The notes under the pieces: model-generated
Databases searched by the model: none
Told to the model about the DNA's origin: nothing
What the model saw: only the letters and a program-made list of their open reading frames with translations
In this document: positions 43,080 through 51,558 of the stretch, piece by piece
Numbering within the stretch: position 1 is the stretch's first letter
Layout: every line of letters starts with the position of its first letter
Source of the DNA: Stenotrophomonas maltophilia
GTDB lineage: Bacteria > Pseudomonadota > Gammaproteobacteria > Xanthomonadales > Xanthomonadaceae
NCBI RefSeq assembly: GCF_002799245.1
Contig: NZ_NEQV01000002.1
Location: 186,001 to 250,000, forward strand
Length of the DNA: 64,000 nt
Direction of reading: 5' to 3'
Translations under genes and position numbers: made by a program

Positions 43080-43516
43080 CGACTCTGCGCACCATTCTTC
43101 TCGCCGAAGACAGCCCGGCGGATGCCGAAATGGCGATCGACGCCCTGGAAGAGGCACGTCTGGCCAATCCCATCGTGCACGTCGAAGACGGCGTGGAAGT
43201 GATGGACTACCTGCTGCGCCGCGGGGCCTTCGCCAACCGTGAGGAAGGCCTGCCGGCGGTACTGCTGCTGGACATCAAGATGCCGCGCATGGATGGCCTG
43301 GAAGTGCTGAGGCAGATCCGTGAGCACGAGGAACTCAAGCGCCTGCCGGTGGTGATCCTGTCGTCCTCGCGCGAGGAAAGCGATCTGGCCCGCAGCTGGG
43401 ACATGGGCGTGAACGCCTACGTGGTCAAGCCGGTGGACGTGGACCAGTTCTTCGGCGCGGTGCAGACCCTGGGCAAGTTCTGGGCGTTGATCAACCAGGC
43501 ACCGGAACTCGAGTGA
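43076..43516 (+). CDS. Single-domain response regulator (Rcp1-like)
   Basis: 146 residues, receiver domain only. Acid pair E11-D12 (LAEDSP), phospho-acceptor D66 (LLLDIKMPRMDG), Thr/Ser in ILSSSREESD and Lys in YVVKPVD. No output domain, so it probably transfers phosphate or acts by binding a partner. The extended loop in the first half (VEDGVEVMDYLLRRGAFANREEG) is typical of Rcp1 relatives. It is translationally coupled to the kinase. Confidence 0.95.
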   Translation: MTTLRTILLAEDSPADAEMAIDALEEARLANPIVHVEDGVEVMDYLLRRGAFANREEGLPAVLLLDIKMPRMDGLEVLRQIREHEELKRLPVVILSSSREESDLARSWDMGVNAYVVKPVDVDQFFGAVQTLGKFWALINQAPELE

Positions 43517-43520
43517 GCCC

Positions 43521-45032
43521 ATGCCCCTGACCGGTCCCGCCCTGGGGGCGCTGCGCATCCTGCTGGTGGAAGACTCACCGGAAGATGCCGAGCTGATGTC
43601 CGAACAGATGCTCGACGCGGGCCTGGAAGCCCGCTTCGAGCGTGTCGAGAGCGAGGCTGAACTGCGCCAGGCACTGGCCGCGTTCCAGCCGGACATCGTG
43701 CTGTCCGACCTGAGCATGCCGGGGTTTTCCGGTGATGACGCGCTGCGCATCGTGCGCGAAACCTCGCCGGAAGTGCCCTTCATCTTCGTCTCCGGCACCA
43801 TGGGTGAGGAGAACGCGGTGGCGGCGCTGCAGAAGGGCGCCAACGACTACATCATCAAGCACCTGCCGGCGCGCCTGCCGTCGGCGGTGGCGCGTGCGAT
43901 CCGCGATGCACGCAGCGCAGTCGAGCGTGCCCGCGTGGAAACCGAACTGATGCGCGCGCAGCGCCTGGAAAGCCTGTCGCTGCTTGCCGCCGGCCTCAGC
44001 CACGACCTGCGCAACATCCTGCAGCCGTTGCTGATCATGCCGGACCTGCTGAAGGCCCGTACCGAGGATCCGCAGCTGCACCATCTGGCCGACGTCATTG
44101 CCGAGTGCGGCCGTCGTGGCCACGAGATGGCCGAATCGATGCTGTCGTTCGTGCGCGGTTCGCGCAAGCCGAGCGAGCGCATCGAGATCGATGGCCTGTT
44201 CGATGCAGTGGCACTGCTGCTGCGCAGCAACGTGCCCGATGCCGTGCGCCTGGAACTGCAGGTGCAGGACGAAGGCCTGGTGGTCGACGCCAACTACACC
44301 GAGCTGCAGCAGGTGATGTTGAACCTGGCGCTCAATGCGATCCAGGCGATGCCCAGCGGTGGCCGCCTGAGCCTGACCGCCAGCCATGCCGGCGAGCGCG
44401 ATGGCGTGGACTGGATGCAGATCTGCGTGGCCGATGAAGGCATCGGCATGGATGCGGACACGCTGTCGCACCTGTTCAATCCGTTCTTCACCACCAAGGC
44501 CGATGGCACTGGCCTGGGCCTTATTTCCTGCAAGCGCATCGTCGAAGGTGCCGGCGGCAGCATCCATGTCAGCAGCCAGCCGGGGCAGGGCACCTGCTTC
44601 GAACTGCGCTTGCCGATGCACGAAGCCAGCGACGGCAGCGAGCCGATCGAGCAGCTGGTGGCGCTGGGCAGTGGCCAGTCGATCCTGGTGGTCGATGGCG
44701 AGGCCACGCGCCTGTCGCTGCTCGGCAACGCGCTGTCCAGCCAGGGGTATCAGCTGCAGCTGGCCTCCGATGGTCCGGCGGCACTGCGCTGGATGCAGCA
44801 GGAGGCGATGCCGGCCCTGGTGATTGCCGATGCGGGTTCCAAGCTGCTGCCGGCCAGCCAGCTGCTGGGCGAGATGGCCGCATTGGGTTATCGCGGCCCG
44901 GCGCTGGTGCTGGAGGATGCGGCGGTGGCGGTGCCTGCCGATGCATTCCCGGCCGGCGTGGAAGTACACGTGCTGCACAAGCCGCTGCAGATGCAGCAGG
45001 TGTTCCGCGCAGTGGCCGAAGCGCTGGGCTGA
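43521..45032 (+). CDS. Hybrid receiver-histidine kinase-receiver protein
   Basis: 503 residues, soluble. Domain order: receiver (about 10-125, phospho-acceptor D63 in VLSDLSMPG, Lys in YIIKHLPA), histidine kinase with H161 (GLSHDLRNILQPLL, HisKA of the NtrB-like type) and HATPase (NLALNAIQAM, DEGIGMD, GTGLGLISC), then a C-terminal receiver-like domain (about 390-503). The last domain keeps the acceptor-site Asp (LVIADAG) and Lys (LHKPLQ) but has one acid missing at its first loop (LVVDGEA), so it may be weak. It starts 4 nt after the single receiver gene. Confidence 0.93.
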   Translation: MPLTGPALGALRILLVEDSPEDAELMSEQMLDAGLEARFERVESEAELRQALAAFQPDIVLSDLSMPGFSGDDALRIVRETSPEVPFIFVSGTMGEENAVAALQKGANDYIIKHLPARLPSAVARAIRDARSAVERARVETELMRAQRLESLSLLAAGLSHDLRNILQPLLIMPDLLKARTEDPQLHHLADVIAECGRRGHEMAESMLSFVRGSRKPSERIEIDGLFDAVALLLRSNVPDAVRLELQVQDEGLVVDANYTELQQVMLNLALNAIQAMPSGGRLSLTASHAGERDGVDWMQICVADEGIGMDADTLSHLFNPFFTTKADGTGLGLISCKRIVEGAGGSIHVSSQPGQGTCFELRLPMHEASDGSEPIEQLVALGSGQSILVVDGEATRLSLLGNALSSQGYQLQLASDGPAALRWMQQEAMPALVIADAGSKLLPASQLLGEMAALGYRGPALVLEDAAVAVPADAFPAGVEVHVLHKPLQMQQVFRAVAEALG

Positions 45033-45046
45033 GTGCGAGCGAGCGC

Positions 45047-45117
45047 TGTAGAGCCGAGCCCATGCTCGGCTGCTGTTCGCATCGACCGCCTCAGCCGAGC
45101 ATGGGCTCGGCTCTACA
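45047..45117. repeat. SMAG dimer overlapping the Anbu stop codon
   Basis: TGTAGAGCCGAGCCCATGC on the left and GGGCTCGGCTCTACA on the right. The right-hand CTAC on the minus strand contains the TAG stop of the Anbu gene. Confidence 0.93.
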
Positions 45118-45853
45118 GAGAAGATTCCCACGGGAAGCGCGGCAGGGCGTCCACCGCCTGTTCCAGGCGGCGTGACCAGTTCTGGTGGATATCGGCATAC
45201 AGCGCTGAATCCGCGCCCAGCCGCAGCTGCTGGCCGATGCGCAGCTCTCCGTCGCGCAGCAGCGCAAGGTCGATCGGCAGGCCCACCGACAGGTTGGAAC
45301 GGATGGTGGAGTCCAGCGAGACGATCGCCGTGCGCGCGGCGTCCTCCAGGCGCGTGGCCGGGCTGAGGATGCGGTCGAGGATCGGCTTGCCGTACTTGGA
45401 TTCACCGATCTGCAGGTACGGGGTTTCCGGAGAGGCGGCGATGGCGTTGCCCAGCGGGTAGATCATGTACAACCCTGGCCGCTCGCCGGCGATCTGGCCG
45501 CCAAAGATCAGCGTGGCCTGGGTGTTGACCCCATCGTGGCCATGTTCGCTGTGGCTGCTGTGCACCTGGCTGTCCACCAGCAGCTGGCCGACATACTCGG
45601 CGGCTTCGAACAGGTGGGTCATGTCGCGCAGGTTCGGCGCGCGCCGTTCGTCGGCATCGCGCCCCAGGCGCGACACCAGCAGCTGGGTGGTGGCCAGGTT
45701 GCCAGCCGCCATCAACACGTAGGCTGCCTGGCCGGGATACTCGAACACGTGCAGCTTGCGATGCACGCGCACATCGTCCAGCGAGGCATTGGTCCGGGTG
45801 TCGGCAGCGAAGACCAGGCCCTCGTCCACCTCGATTCCAACGCAATAGGTCAT
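45113..45853 (-). CDS. Anbu (ancestral proteasome beta-like) peptidase
   Basis: 246 residues. The Ntn-hydrolase start MTYCVGIEVDEGLVFAADTRTNA gives T2 as the N-terminal nucleophile after Met removal, as in Anbu proteins; no propeptide is present. D17, R19 and the SVGLPIDLALL region fit the family. In many bacteria anbu is next to genes for an alpha-E protein, an ATP-grasp protein and a transglutaminase; none is here. The stop codon is supplied by a SMAG repeat, so the last residues (PWESSL) may be recent. Divergent from folK. Confidence 0.9.
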   Translation of the reverse strand: MTYCVGIEVDEGLVFAADTRTNASLDDVRVHRKLHVFEYPGQAAYVLMAAGNLATTQLLVSRLGRDADERRAPNLRDMTHLFEAAEYVGQLLVDSQVHSSHSEHGHDGVNTQATLIFGGQIAGERPGLYMIYPLGNAIAASPETPYLQIGESKYGKPILDRILSPATRLEDAARTAIVSLDSTIRSNLSVGLPIDLALLRDGELRIGQQLRLGADSALYADIHQNWSRRLEQAVDALPRFPWESSL

Positions 45854-45943
45854 GTCGGTGCCCTATCATGTGCGTCCCGGATTGTAGGCAGGCCGCCGTG
45901 ACGACGGCATGTCCACGCCCCCCATCGCTGCCACCTGAACCGC

Positions 45944-46429
45944 ATGACGACCGTGCTCCTGAGCCTGGGCAGCAATGTCCAGCCCCGCCGCTACCTCCAC
46001 GCCGCGGTGGCGGCCCTGCGCGAGCGCTTCGGCGCGCTGCAGGTATCGCCGGCCTACCGTACCGCCGCGGTCGGCTTCGATGGCCCGGCCTTCCTCAACA
46101 ATGCGGTGGCGATCGAGACCGACCTGCCGCTGCAGGAACTGGACGACTGGCTGCATGCGCTGGAAGACGCGCATGGCCGCGACCGCAGCGGGCCGCGCTT
46201 TTCCGACCGGACCCTGGACATCGACGTGGTGTTCTACGGCGACCTGGTGGTGGAAGGCCCGGGTCACCTGCGCATTCCGCGCCCGGAGCTGAAGCATGCC
46301 TTCGTGCTGAAGCCACTGGCCGACATTGCGCCGGGCTTCATCGACCCGGTCAGCGGGCTGGACCTGGACACGCTGTGGCGCGCGCACAGGCAGTTCGGCG
46401 AGGCGTTCGAGGTGGTGGACCTCGGGTGA
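45944..46429 (+). CDS. folK: 2-amino-4-hydroxy-6-hydroxymethyldihydropteridine pyrophosphokinase
   Basis: HPPK of folate synthesis, 161 residues. Signature SLGSNVQPR at the start, AVGFDGPAFLNNAVAIET in the middle and the metal/ATP region GPRFSDRTLDIDVVFYGD with the paired Asp, followed by PRPELKHAFVLKPL. A pteridine reductase gene lies convergently downstream, so two pterin enzymes are neighbours. Confidence 0.97.
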   Translation: MTTVLLSLGSNVQPRRYLHAAVAALRERFGALQVSPAYRTAAVGFDGPAFLNNAVAIETDLPLQELDDWLHALEDAHGRDRSGPRFSDRTLDIDVVFYGDLVVEGPGHLRIPRPELKHAFVLKPLADIAPGFIDPVSGLDLDTLWRAHRQFGEAFEVVDLG

Positions 46430-46430
46430 T

Positions 46431-46473
46431 GGGGTCAGATCCCTTTTCCCACCGGGAAAAGGGATCTGACCCC
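46431..46473. repeat. GGGGTCAGAT palindrome
   Basis: GGGGTCAGATCCCTTTTCCC and its complement around a 3-nt loop. Member of the GGGTCAGAG family. It lies between the convergent folK and the pteridine reductase gene and could terminate both. Confidence 0.88.
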
Positions 46474-46494
46474 GTCGTGGATCCCGGCAACACC

Positions 46495-47232
46495 TCAACT
46501 GACCGTGCGCCCGCCATCCACGCGCAGGGTGTGGCCGGTGACGAAGCTGGCCTCGGCCACCAGCCAGTACACCGCCTCGGCGATCTCCTCGACCGTGCCG
46601 ATCCGCGCCAGCGGCGTGCGGGCCAGCAGCGCCTCACGGGCGAAATCATCCTTGCCCTGTTCCGGCCACAGGATCGCACCCGGGGCTACCGCATTGACCC
46701 GCACCTTTGGCGCCAGCTCCAGCGCCAGCGAGCGGGTGGCCATTTCCAGTGCGGCCTTGGCCATGGTGTAGGCGATGTGGTCGCGCATCGGGTCGGTGCC
46801 GTGCAGGTCGGTCAGGTTGACGATGCAGCCCTGCTGGCGGCGCAGGTAGGGCGCCGCCGCCTGTGACAGCAGCAGCGGCGCGCGTGCATTGACCGCATAC
46901 AGCTCGTCCATCGCCTCGGCGGTGACCTGGCCGAGCGGGGTGGGGAAGAAGTTGGAGGCGTTGTTGACCAGCGCGTCCAGGCGGCCGAAGTGGGTGACGG
47001 CCTGTTCCACCAGGTCGGGCAGGGCGTCGGCGTCGCGCAGGTCGGCCTGCAGGGCCAGCACGCTGCCGGGGCGCACGTTGTCGAAATCGAACGCGGCCTG
47101 CTGCAGCTCGGCGCTGGAGGTGTTGGCGTGCAGCACCACCGACCAGCCACAGGCGTGGAACTGGCGGGCGATGGCCGCACCGATCCGGCGCGCGCTGCCG
47201 GTGATCAGGACCACGGGGTGGGTATCGCTCAT
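46495..47232 (-). CDS. Pteridine reductase (short-chain dehydrogenase)
   Basis: 245 residues. SDR landmarks: TGSARRIGAAIA (the RR pair indicates NADPH), NNAS, catalytic Tyr-x3-Lys in YTMAKAA, and PGAILWPEQ. The TGxxRRIG start, the residue pattern ASNFFPTPLG and the context next to folK fit bacterial pteridine reductases (FolM-like, dihydromonapterin or dihydrofolate reduction). Exact substrate is inferred. Divergent from the methyltransferase gene with 59 nt between. Confidence 0.9.
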   Translation of the reverse strand: MSDTHPVVLITGSARRIGAAIARQFHACGWSVVLHANTSSAELQQAAFDFDNVRPGSVLALQADLRDADALPDLVEQAVTHFGRLDALVNNASNFFPTPLGQVTAEAMDELYAVNARAPLLLSQAAAPYLRRQQGCIVNLTDLHGTDPMRDHIAYTMAKAALEMATRSLALELAPKVRVNAVAPGAILWPEQGKDDFAREALLARTPLARIGTVEEIAEAVYWLVAEASFVTGHTLRVDGGRTVS

Positions 47233-47291
47233 CGAGGGTCCTCCAAGGCTCGGCTATCCTGTGCACCATTGTCACCGCATTCGAAGACGCC

Positions 47292-48476
47292 ATGCAGCCC
47301 ACCTTCCCCCTGCCCGAAGCCGATGCCCTGGCCCACAGCGACCAGCTGGCTGCCGCCCTGCGCGCCGAAATCCTTGCGCAGGGCGGGGCGATGCCGTTCT
47401 CCCGCTTCATGGAACTGTGCCTGTACACCCCCGGCTGGGGCTATTACAGCGCTGGCGCCAGCAAGTTTGGTGGCAGCGGTGACTTCACCACCGCGCCCGA
47501 GCTCGGCAGCCTGTTCGCCGGCAGCGTGGCCAATGCGCTGGCGCCGGTGTTCGCCCAGCTGGGTGCGCAGGCGCGCATGCTGGAACTGGGCGGCGGCACC
47601 GGTGCGTTCGCCGAGGCGGTGCTGCTGCGCCTGGCCGAGCTGGACGCACTGCCGTCGCGTTACGCGATCCTTGAACCCAGCGCGGACCTGCGCGAGCGCC
47701 AGCAGCAGCGCCTGCAGCAGAACCTGCCGGCCGAGCTGGCCGCGCGCGTGGACTGGGTCGACCGCCCGTTCGAAGAGGACTGGGAAGGCGTGGTGTTCGC
47801 CAACGAGGTGATCGACGCGCTGCCGACCCCGCGCTTCCTGATCAGGGACGGCGAGGTCTACGAGGAAACCGTCGAGCTGGACGCCGAGGGCAATTTCATC
47901 CGCGGCGCGCAGCCGGCCGACATCCTGCTCAACGGCGCGGTGCGGCATATCGAGCGTTATCTGGAGAAGCCCTTCGCCGAGGGCTACCGCTCCGAGGTGC
48001 TGCCACAGCTGCCGTACTGGCTGCAGGCGGTGGCCGGCGGCCTGCAGCGCGGTGCGCTGTTGTTCGTCGATTACGGTTACAACCGCAGCGAGTTCTACCA
48101 GCACGACCGCGACGACGGCACCGTCCGTGCGTTCTACCGCCACCACGTGCACAACGACGTGCATCGCTGGCCGGGCCTGCAGGACATCACCGCGTCGGTG
48201 GATTTCACCGCGATGGCCGAGGCCGGCGCGCACGGTGGTTTTGAACTGGCCGGTTACTGCAGCCAGGCCAGCTTCCTGCTCGGCAACGGCCTGGACCAGG
48301 TGCTGCTGCTGGCCGAGGAACGCACCGATGAAGTGGGTCGTATCCAGCTGCGCGACCAGGTGAAGAAGCTGACCCTGCCGACCGAGATGGGCGAGCGCTT
48401 CCAGGCGATCGGCCTGCAGCGTGGCGTCGACTTCGAGCCGGCCTTCGAGCTGGGTGACCTGAGCTGGCGCCTGTGA
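47292..48476 (+). CDS. MidA/NDUFAF7-family SAM-dependent methyltransferase
   Basis: 394 residues, COG1565 family. The N-terminal FSRFMELCLYTPGWGYYSAG, then GDFTTAPELGSLFAGSVA, the SAM motif MLELGGGTGAFAEAVL and VVFANEVIDALPTPRF are the family landmarks. In mitochondria the homolog methylates an arginine of complex I; the bacterial target is likely similar but unproven. The VanZ-like gene starts within its stop codon (GTGA overlap). Confidence 0.92.
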   Translation: MQPTFPLPEADALAHSDQLAAALRAEILAQGGAMPFSRFMELCLYTPGWGYYSAGASKFGGSGDFTTAPELGSLFAGSVANALAPVFAQLGAQARMLELGGGTGAFAEAVLLRLAELDALPSRYAILEPSADLRERQQQRLQQNLPAELAARVDWVDRPFEEDWEGVVFANEVIDALPTPRFLIRDGEVYEETVELDAEGNFIRGAQPADILLNGAVRHIERYLEKPFAEGYRSEVLPQLPYWLQAVAGGLQRGALLFVDYGYNRSEFYQHDRDDGTVRAFYRHHVHNDVHRWPGLQDITASVDFTAMAEAGAHGGFELAGYCSQASFLLGNGLDQVLLLAEERTDEVGRIQLRDQVKKLTLPTEMGERFQAIGLQRGVDFEPAFELGDLSWRL

Positions 48477-48865
48477 GTGGAGCGCTGCCGCTGATCAAAC
48501 CGCTGCGGCGGCCGCGGCTGTGGAGCGCACTGTGGGTCATCGCGGTGCTGCTGGTGATCGTGGTCTGCCTGATCCCACCACCGCCGATTCCGTTGCCGGA
48601 AAACAGCGACAAGGGTGAGCACTTCCTCGCCTATTTCATACTGGCCGGCAGCGCGGTGCAGCTGTTCCGCCCGGGCCGCCCGCTGTTGTGGGTGGGCGTG
48701 GGCCTGGTGCTGATGGGCATCGGCATCGAGTTCGCACAGGGCGCGCTGACCAGCAACCGCACCGCCGACCCGATGGACGCGCTCGCCAACACCATCGGCG
48801 TGCTGGCCGGTCTGGGCACGGCGTTGACGCCATGGCGTGACCTGCTGCTGCGCTGGCGCGGGTGA
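48473..48865 (+). CDS. VanZ-like small membrane protein
   Basis: 130 residues, GTG start overlapping the methyltransferase stop by 4 nt. Four hydrophobic segments. PENSDKGEHFLAYFILAGSAVQLF and, later, GIGIEFAQGALTSNRTADPMDALANTIGVLAG carry the VanZ family pattern (His in the first, Asp-x-x-Ala-Asn in the second). Role unknown; family members other than VanZ itself are not resistance genes by default. Confidence 0.9.
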   Translation: MSGALPLIKPLRRPRLWSALWVIAVLLVIVVCLIPPPPIPLPENSDKGEHFLAYFILAGSAVQLFRPGRPLLWVGVGLVLMGIGIEFAQGALTSNRTADPMDALANTIGVLAGLGTALTPWRDLLLRWRG

Positions 48866-48871
48866 CATTCC

Positions 48872-48936
48872 TGTAGAGCCGAGCCCATGCTCGGCTGCTC
48901 TTCAACGGGAAAGCCGAGCATGGGCTCGGCTCTACA
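48872..48936. repeat. SMAG dimer
   Basis: TGTAGAGCCGAGCCCATGC on the left, complement ending GGGCTCGGCTCTACA. It starts 6 nt after the VanZ-like stop codon. Confidence 0.93.
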
Positions 48937-48940
48937 GAAG

Positions 48941-49042
48941 ATGCGTGGATGAAATCAGTAGATCCACGCCATGCGTGGATGAAATAGGTAGATCCACGCC
49001 ATGCGTGGATGAAATAGGTAGATCCACGCCATGCGTGGATGA
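48941..49042. repeat. 30-bp tandem repeat, 3.4 copies (GTAGATCCACGC unit)
   Basis: Units start ATGCGTGGATGAAAT at 48941, 48971, 49001 and, partly, 49031. Each contains GTAGATCCACGCC, complementary to GCGTGGAT in both neighbouring units, so alternative hairpins can form. Only the first copy differs (TCAG against AGG). A dispersed relative is at 61422-61512. Confidence 0.93.
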
Positions 49043-49089
49043 ATCCCCCCGGCGCCGGCAAGCGCCGGCACCGGAGGGCAGAGCCACGG

Positions 49090-51447
49090 TCATTTCCCCA
49101 GCGTGACCTCATCGAGCACCCACATCGCCGGGCGCGTGTCGCCGGTGAAGTTGATGCACAGGTCACCCGTGCCCTGCGTGCCCTTGGGCAGCGCTGCACG
49201 CAGGGTCACGAAGCCATCAGCGTCGGGCTTGGCCGGCAGCGCTACTTCGGCCACCACCTTGCCGTTGCAGTCGCCACGACGCACCTGCATTTCGCCGTGC
49301 GCACGCTGGGCCTTGCCGAAGCGGCGCTTGGGTTCGTCGTGGGCCAGCTGGAAGTAGTACGGAATACGGCCCGCGCGGACCTCCACGCTGCCGATGCCAT
49401 CCAGCTGTGCCTGCGGCCAGCGCCAGCACGGCTGGAAGATATCGACGTTGAACACCGCACGCGTTCCTTCGCGCGGGCCATCGTCTTCCAGGCGCAGCAC
49501 CAGCCCCTTCGTGCCCACGCAGCTGAGCAGCTCATCACTGCGACGGCTGAGCAGCGACTGCGCGGTGAACGCGGCGATGGTCGGCTTCGCCGCCAGCATC
49601 TGGCCCTGGTAGAACGCGGCGGCCTGCACGGTGGCCGGCAGTGTCCCGGTCAGCGGCTGCTGGTACAGCGGCGACTGCGCGGTCACCGGCTGGCCATCGG
49701 TGCTGTAGCGCACTTCGTAGCCCAGCGGGTTGGCCAGCGACACCGTCACCGTGTTGGCCGCGCGGTTGTCGGTGTAGTCCACGCCCACTTCGAACGGGGT
49801 CTGCGCGTAGGCCAGGCCCCAGGCGCGGTAGCGCTGCAGCTGCGCCGGCAGGCGTGCGAGGAAATCGCGGAAGTCGCGATGTTCCGGCGTGCTCCAACCG
49901 GTCTCGGCCACCGCGGCCAGGCGCGGGAACAGGTTGTGCTGCAGGCGTGCATAGGTGCGCGTGTGTTCGGTGAACATGTTGGCCTGCAGGCCGAGGATGT
50001 GCTGGCGCTTGTCGGCGGCCAGTTCGGCCGGCACCGGCTCGAAGTTGTAGAGCTTGCCGAGGTTGACCTGGGCCGGGCGGCCCGGTGGTTCATTCGGCGA
50101 GGCCGTCTGCAGGTAGTCCAGGTACAGGTAGCCGACCGGCGACATGATCACGTCATGGCCGGCACTGGCGGCGGCCAGGCCGCCTTCGGTGCCCTGCCAC
50201 GACATCACCGTGGCCTGCGGCGGCAGGCCACCTTCGAGGATCTCATCCCAGCCGATCAGGCGTCGGTCGTGTTCCTCCAGGAACGTCTCCAGGCGCTTGA
50301 TGATGTGGCTCTGCATGGCCATCTCGTTCTTGATGCCCAGCGCACGCATGCGCTGCTGCACCTGCCTGGAGGCCTCCCACTGGTCCTTGACCGCCTCGTC
50401 GCCGCCCACGTGCACGTACTTGGCCGGGAACAGGTCGATCACTTCCTCCAGCACGTTCTCGAGGAAGGTAACGGTGCTGTCTTCCACGTTGAACAGGTTC
50501 GGGAACACGCCCCATTCGCTGATCGGCTTCAGCGGGGTGTTGATCGAGCCCAGTTCCGGATACGCGGCGATCGCTGCGGTCGCGTGGCCCGGCACGTCGA
50601 TTTCCGGAATCACCTGGATATGCAGCTTGGCCGCATAGGCGATCACCTCGCGGATCTGGTCCTGCGTGTAGAAACCGCAGTACGGATGCTCCTGGCCGCT
50701 GACCGGATCGATGCCGCCATCACCGGCCGGCAGGCGGCAGCTGCCGACCTCAGTCAGCTTCGGGTAGCGCTTGATCTCCATGCGCCAGCCCTGGTCGTCG
50801 GTCAGGTGCCAATGGAAGGTGTTGAGCTTGTGCGCGGCCATTGCGTCGAGCACGCGCTTGATCTCGTCCAGGCTCTGGAAGTGCCGGGCGGAATCGAGCA
50901 TGAAGCCGCGCCAGCTGAAGCGCGGCGCGTCCTGGATCTGCACTGCCGGCAGCACGCCGTTGCTGCCGCCGGTGGCGAGCTGGGCGAGGGTGGTCGCGCC
51001 ATAGAACAGGCCGGTTTCGTTGCCGGCCTGCACCACCACGCCCTGCGCGGTGCTTTCCAGCGTGTAGCCCTCGCCGCTGTCGCGGAAGGTGGGCACGATC
51101 TCGAAGCGGATGCTGCCCGACTTGCCTGCCGCCTTGACCTTGGCCAGTGCAAGGCGCGGGCCGCCGCTGCGGGCCAGCAGGTCGGCGAACTGGGTGGCGA
51201 CCCGCTGCGCGGCCTCGCCTTCGGCCTGCAGCGCGGTATCGGCGCGTACGGTGATGCCGCTGCCCTGGCCGGGCATCACTGTGGCAGGTGCGGGAATCAG
51301 CATCAGGCTGCCGGCACGCAGCTGCGGGCCAGGTGCTTCAGCGGCCGGCGTGGGATCGGCGGCGAGTACCGGCAGTGCCGGCAGCATGGCGAGCAGGCTG
51401 CCCAGCAGCAGTGCGCTGCGCATCCGGGCGCGGGAAGGCTTGACCAT
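49090..51447 (-). CDS. Beta-N-acetylhexosaminidase, glycoside hydrolase family 20
   Basis: Releases terminal GlcNAc/GalNAc from chitooligosaccharides or glycans. 785 residues with signal peptide (cut near VLAADP, residue 30). Order: GH20b domain (about 40-170), catalytic TIM barrel (about 175-520) with D350-E351 in VGGDEAVKDQW, TDDQGWRMEIKRYP and the SWQGTEGG motif, then an extra C-terminal beta domain. It acts by substrate-assisted catalysis. AGGAG stands upstream. It lies downstream of the TonB receptor and kinase genes on the same strand and belongs to the GlcNAc locus, probably from its own promoter because a terminator precedes it. Confidence 0.95.
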   Translation of the reverse strand: MVKPSRARMRSALLLGSLLAMLPALPVLAADPTPAAEAPGPQLRAGSLMLIPAPATVMPGQGSGITVRADTALQAEGEAAQRVATQFADLLARSGGPRLALAKVKAAGKSGSIRFEIVPTFRDSGEGYTLESTAQGVVVQAGNETGLFYGATTLAQLATGGSNGVLPAVQIQDAPRFSWRGFMLDSARHFQSLDEIKRVLDAMAAHKLNTFHWHLTDDQGWRMEIKRYPKLTEVGSCRLPAGDGGIDPVSGQEHPYCGFYTQDQIREVIAYAAKLHIQVIPEIDVPGHATAAIAAYPELGSINTPLKPISEWGVFPNLFNVEDSTVTFLENVLEEVIDLFPAKYVHVGGDEAVKDQWEASRQVQQRMRALGIKNEMAMQSHIIKRLETFLEEHDRRLIGWDEILEGGLPPQATVMSWQGTEGGLAAASAGHDVIMSPVGYLYLDYLQTASPNEPPGRPAQVNLGKLYNFEPVPAELAADKRQHILGLQANMFTEHTRTYARLQHNLFPRLAAVAETGWSTPEHRDFRDFLARLPAQLQRYRAWGLAYAQTPFEVGVDYTDNRAANTVTVSLANPLGYEVRYSTDGQPVTAQSPLYQQPLTGTLPATVQAAAFYQGQMLAAKPTIAAFTAQSLLSRRSDELLSCVGTKGLVLRLEDDGPREGTRAVFNVDIFQPCWRWPQAQLDGIGSVEVRAGRIPYYFQLAHDEPKRRFGKAQRAHGEMQVRRGDCNGKVVAEVALPAKPDADGFVTLRAALPKGTQGTGDLCINFTGDTRPAMWVLDEVTLGK

Positions 51448-51487
51448 CGGAACAACTCCTTGGAACGGTGCGATGAACGCTATACAT

Positions 51488-51526
51488 GAAAAACGCCGGG
51501 CCCGGAATGACCCAGGCCCGGCGTGC
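51488..51526 (-). terminator. Rho-independent terminator of the TonB receptor gene
   Basis: On the minus strand GCACGCCGGGCC, a loop of about 12 nt, GGCCCGGCGT and a run of T. It lies between the receptor stop codon and the hexosaminidase start. Confidence 0.75.
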
Positions 51527-51558
51527 GTGCACGACTCGGCGATGTTGCTGCCGCTGGA

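Noticed and set aside
43521..45032. C-terminal domain of the hybrid kinase as a dead pseudo-receiver
   Set aside because: The acceptor-site Asp and the conserved Lys are still present; only one acid-pair residue is missing, so a dead domain cannot be claimed.
48941..49042. Short CRISPR-like array of 30-bp repeats
   Set aside because: There are no spacers between repeats; the unit is a tandem GTAG-tipped palindrome.
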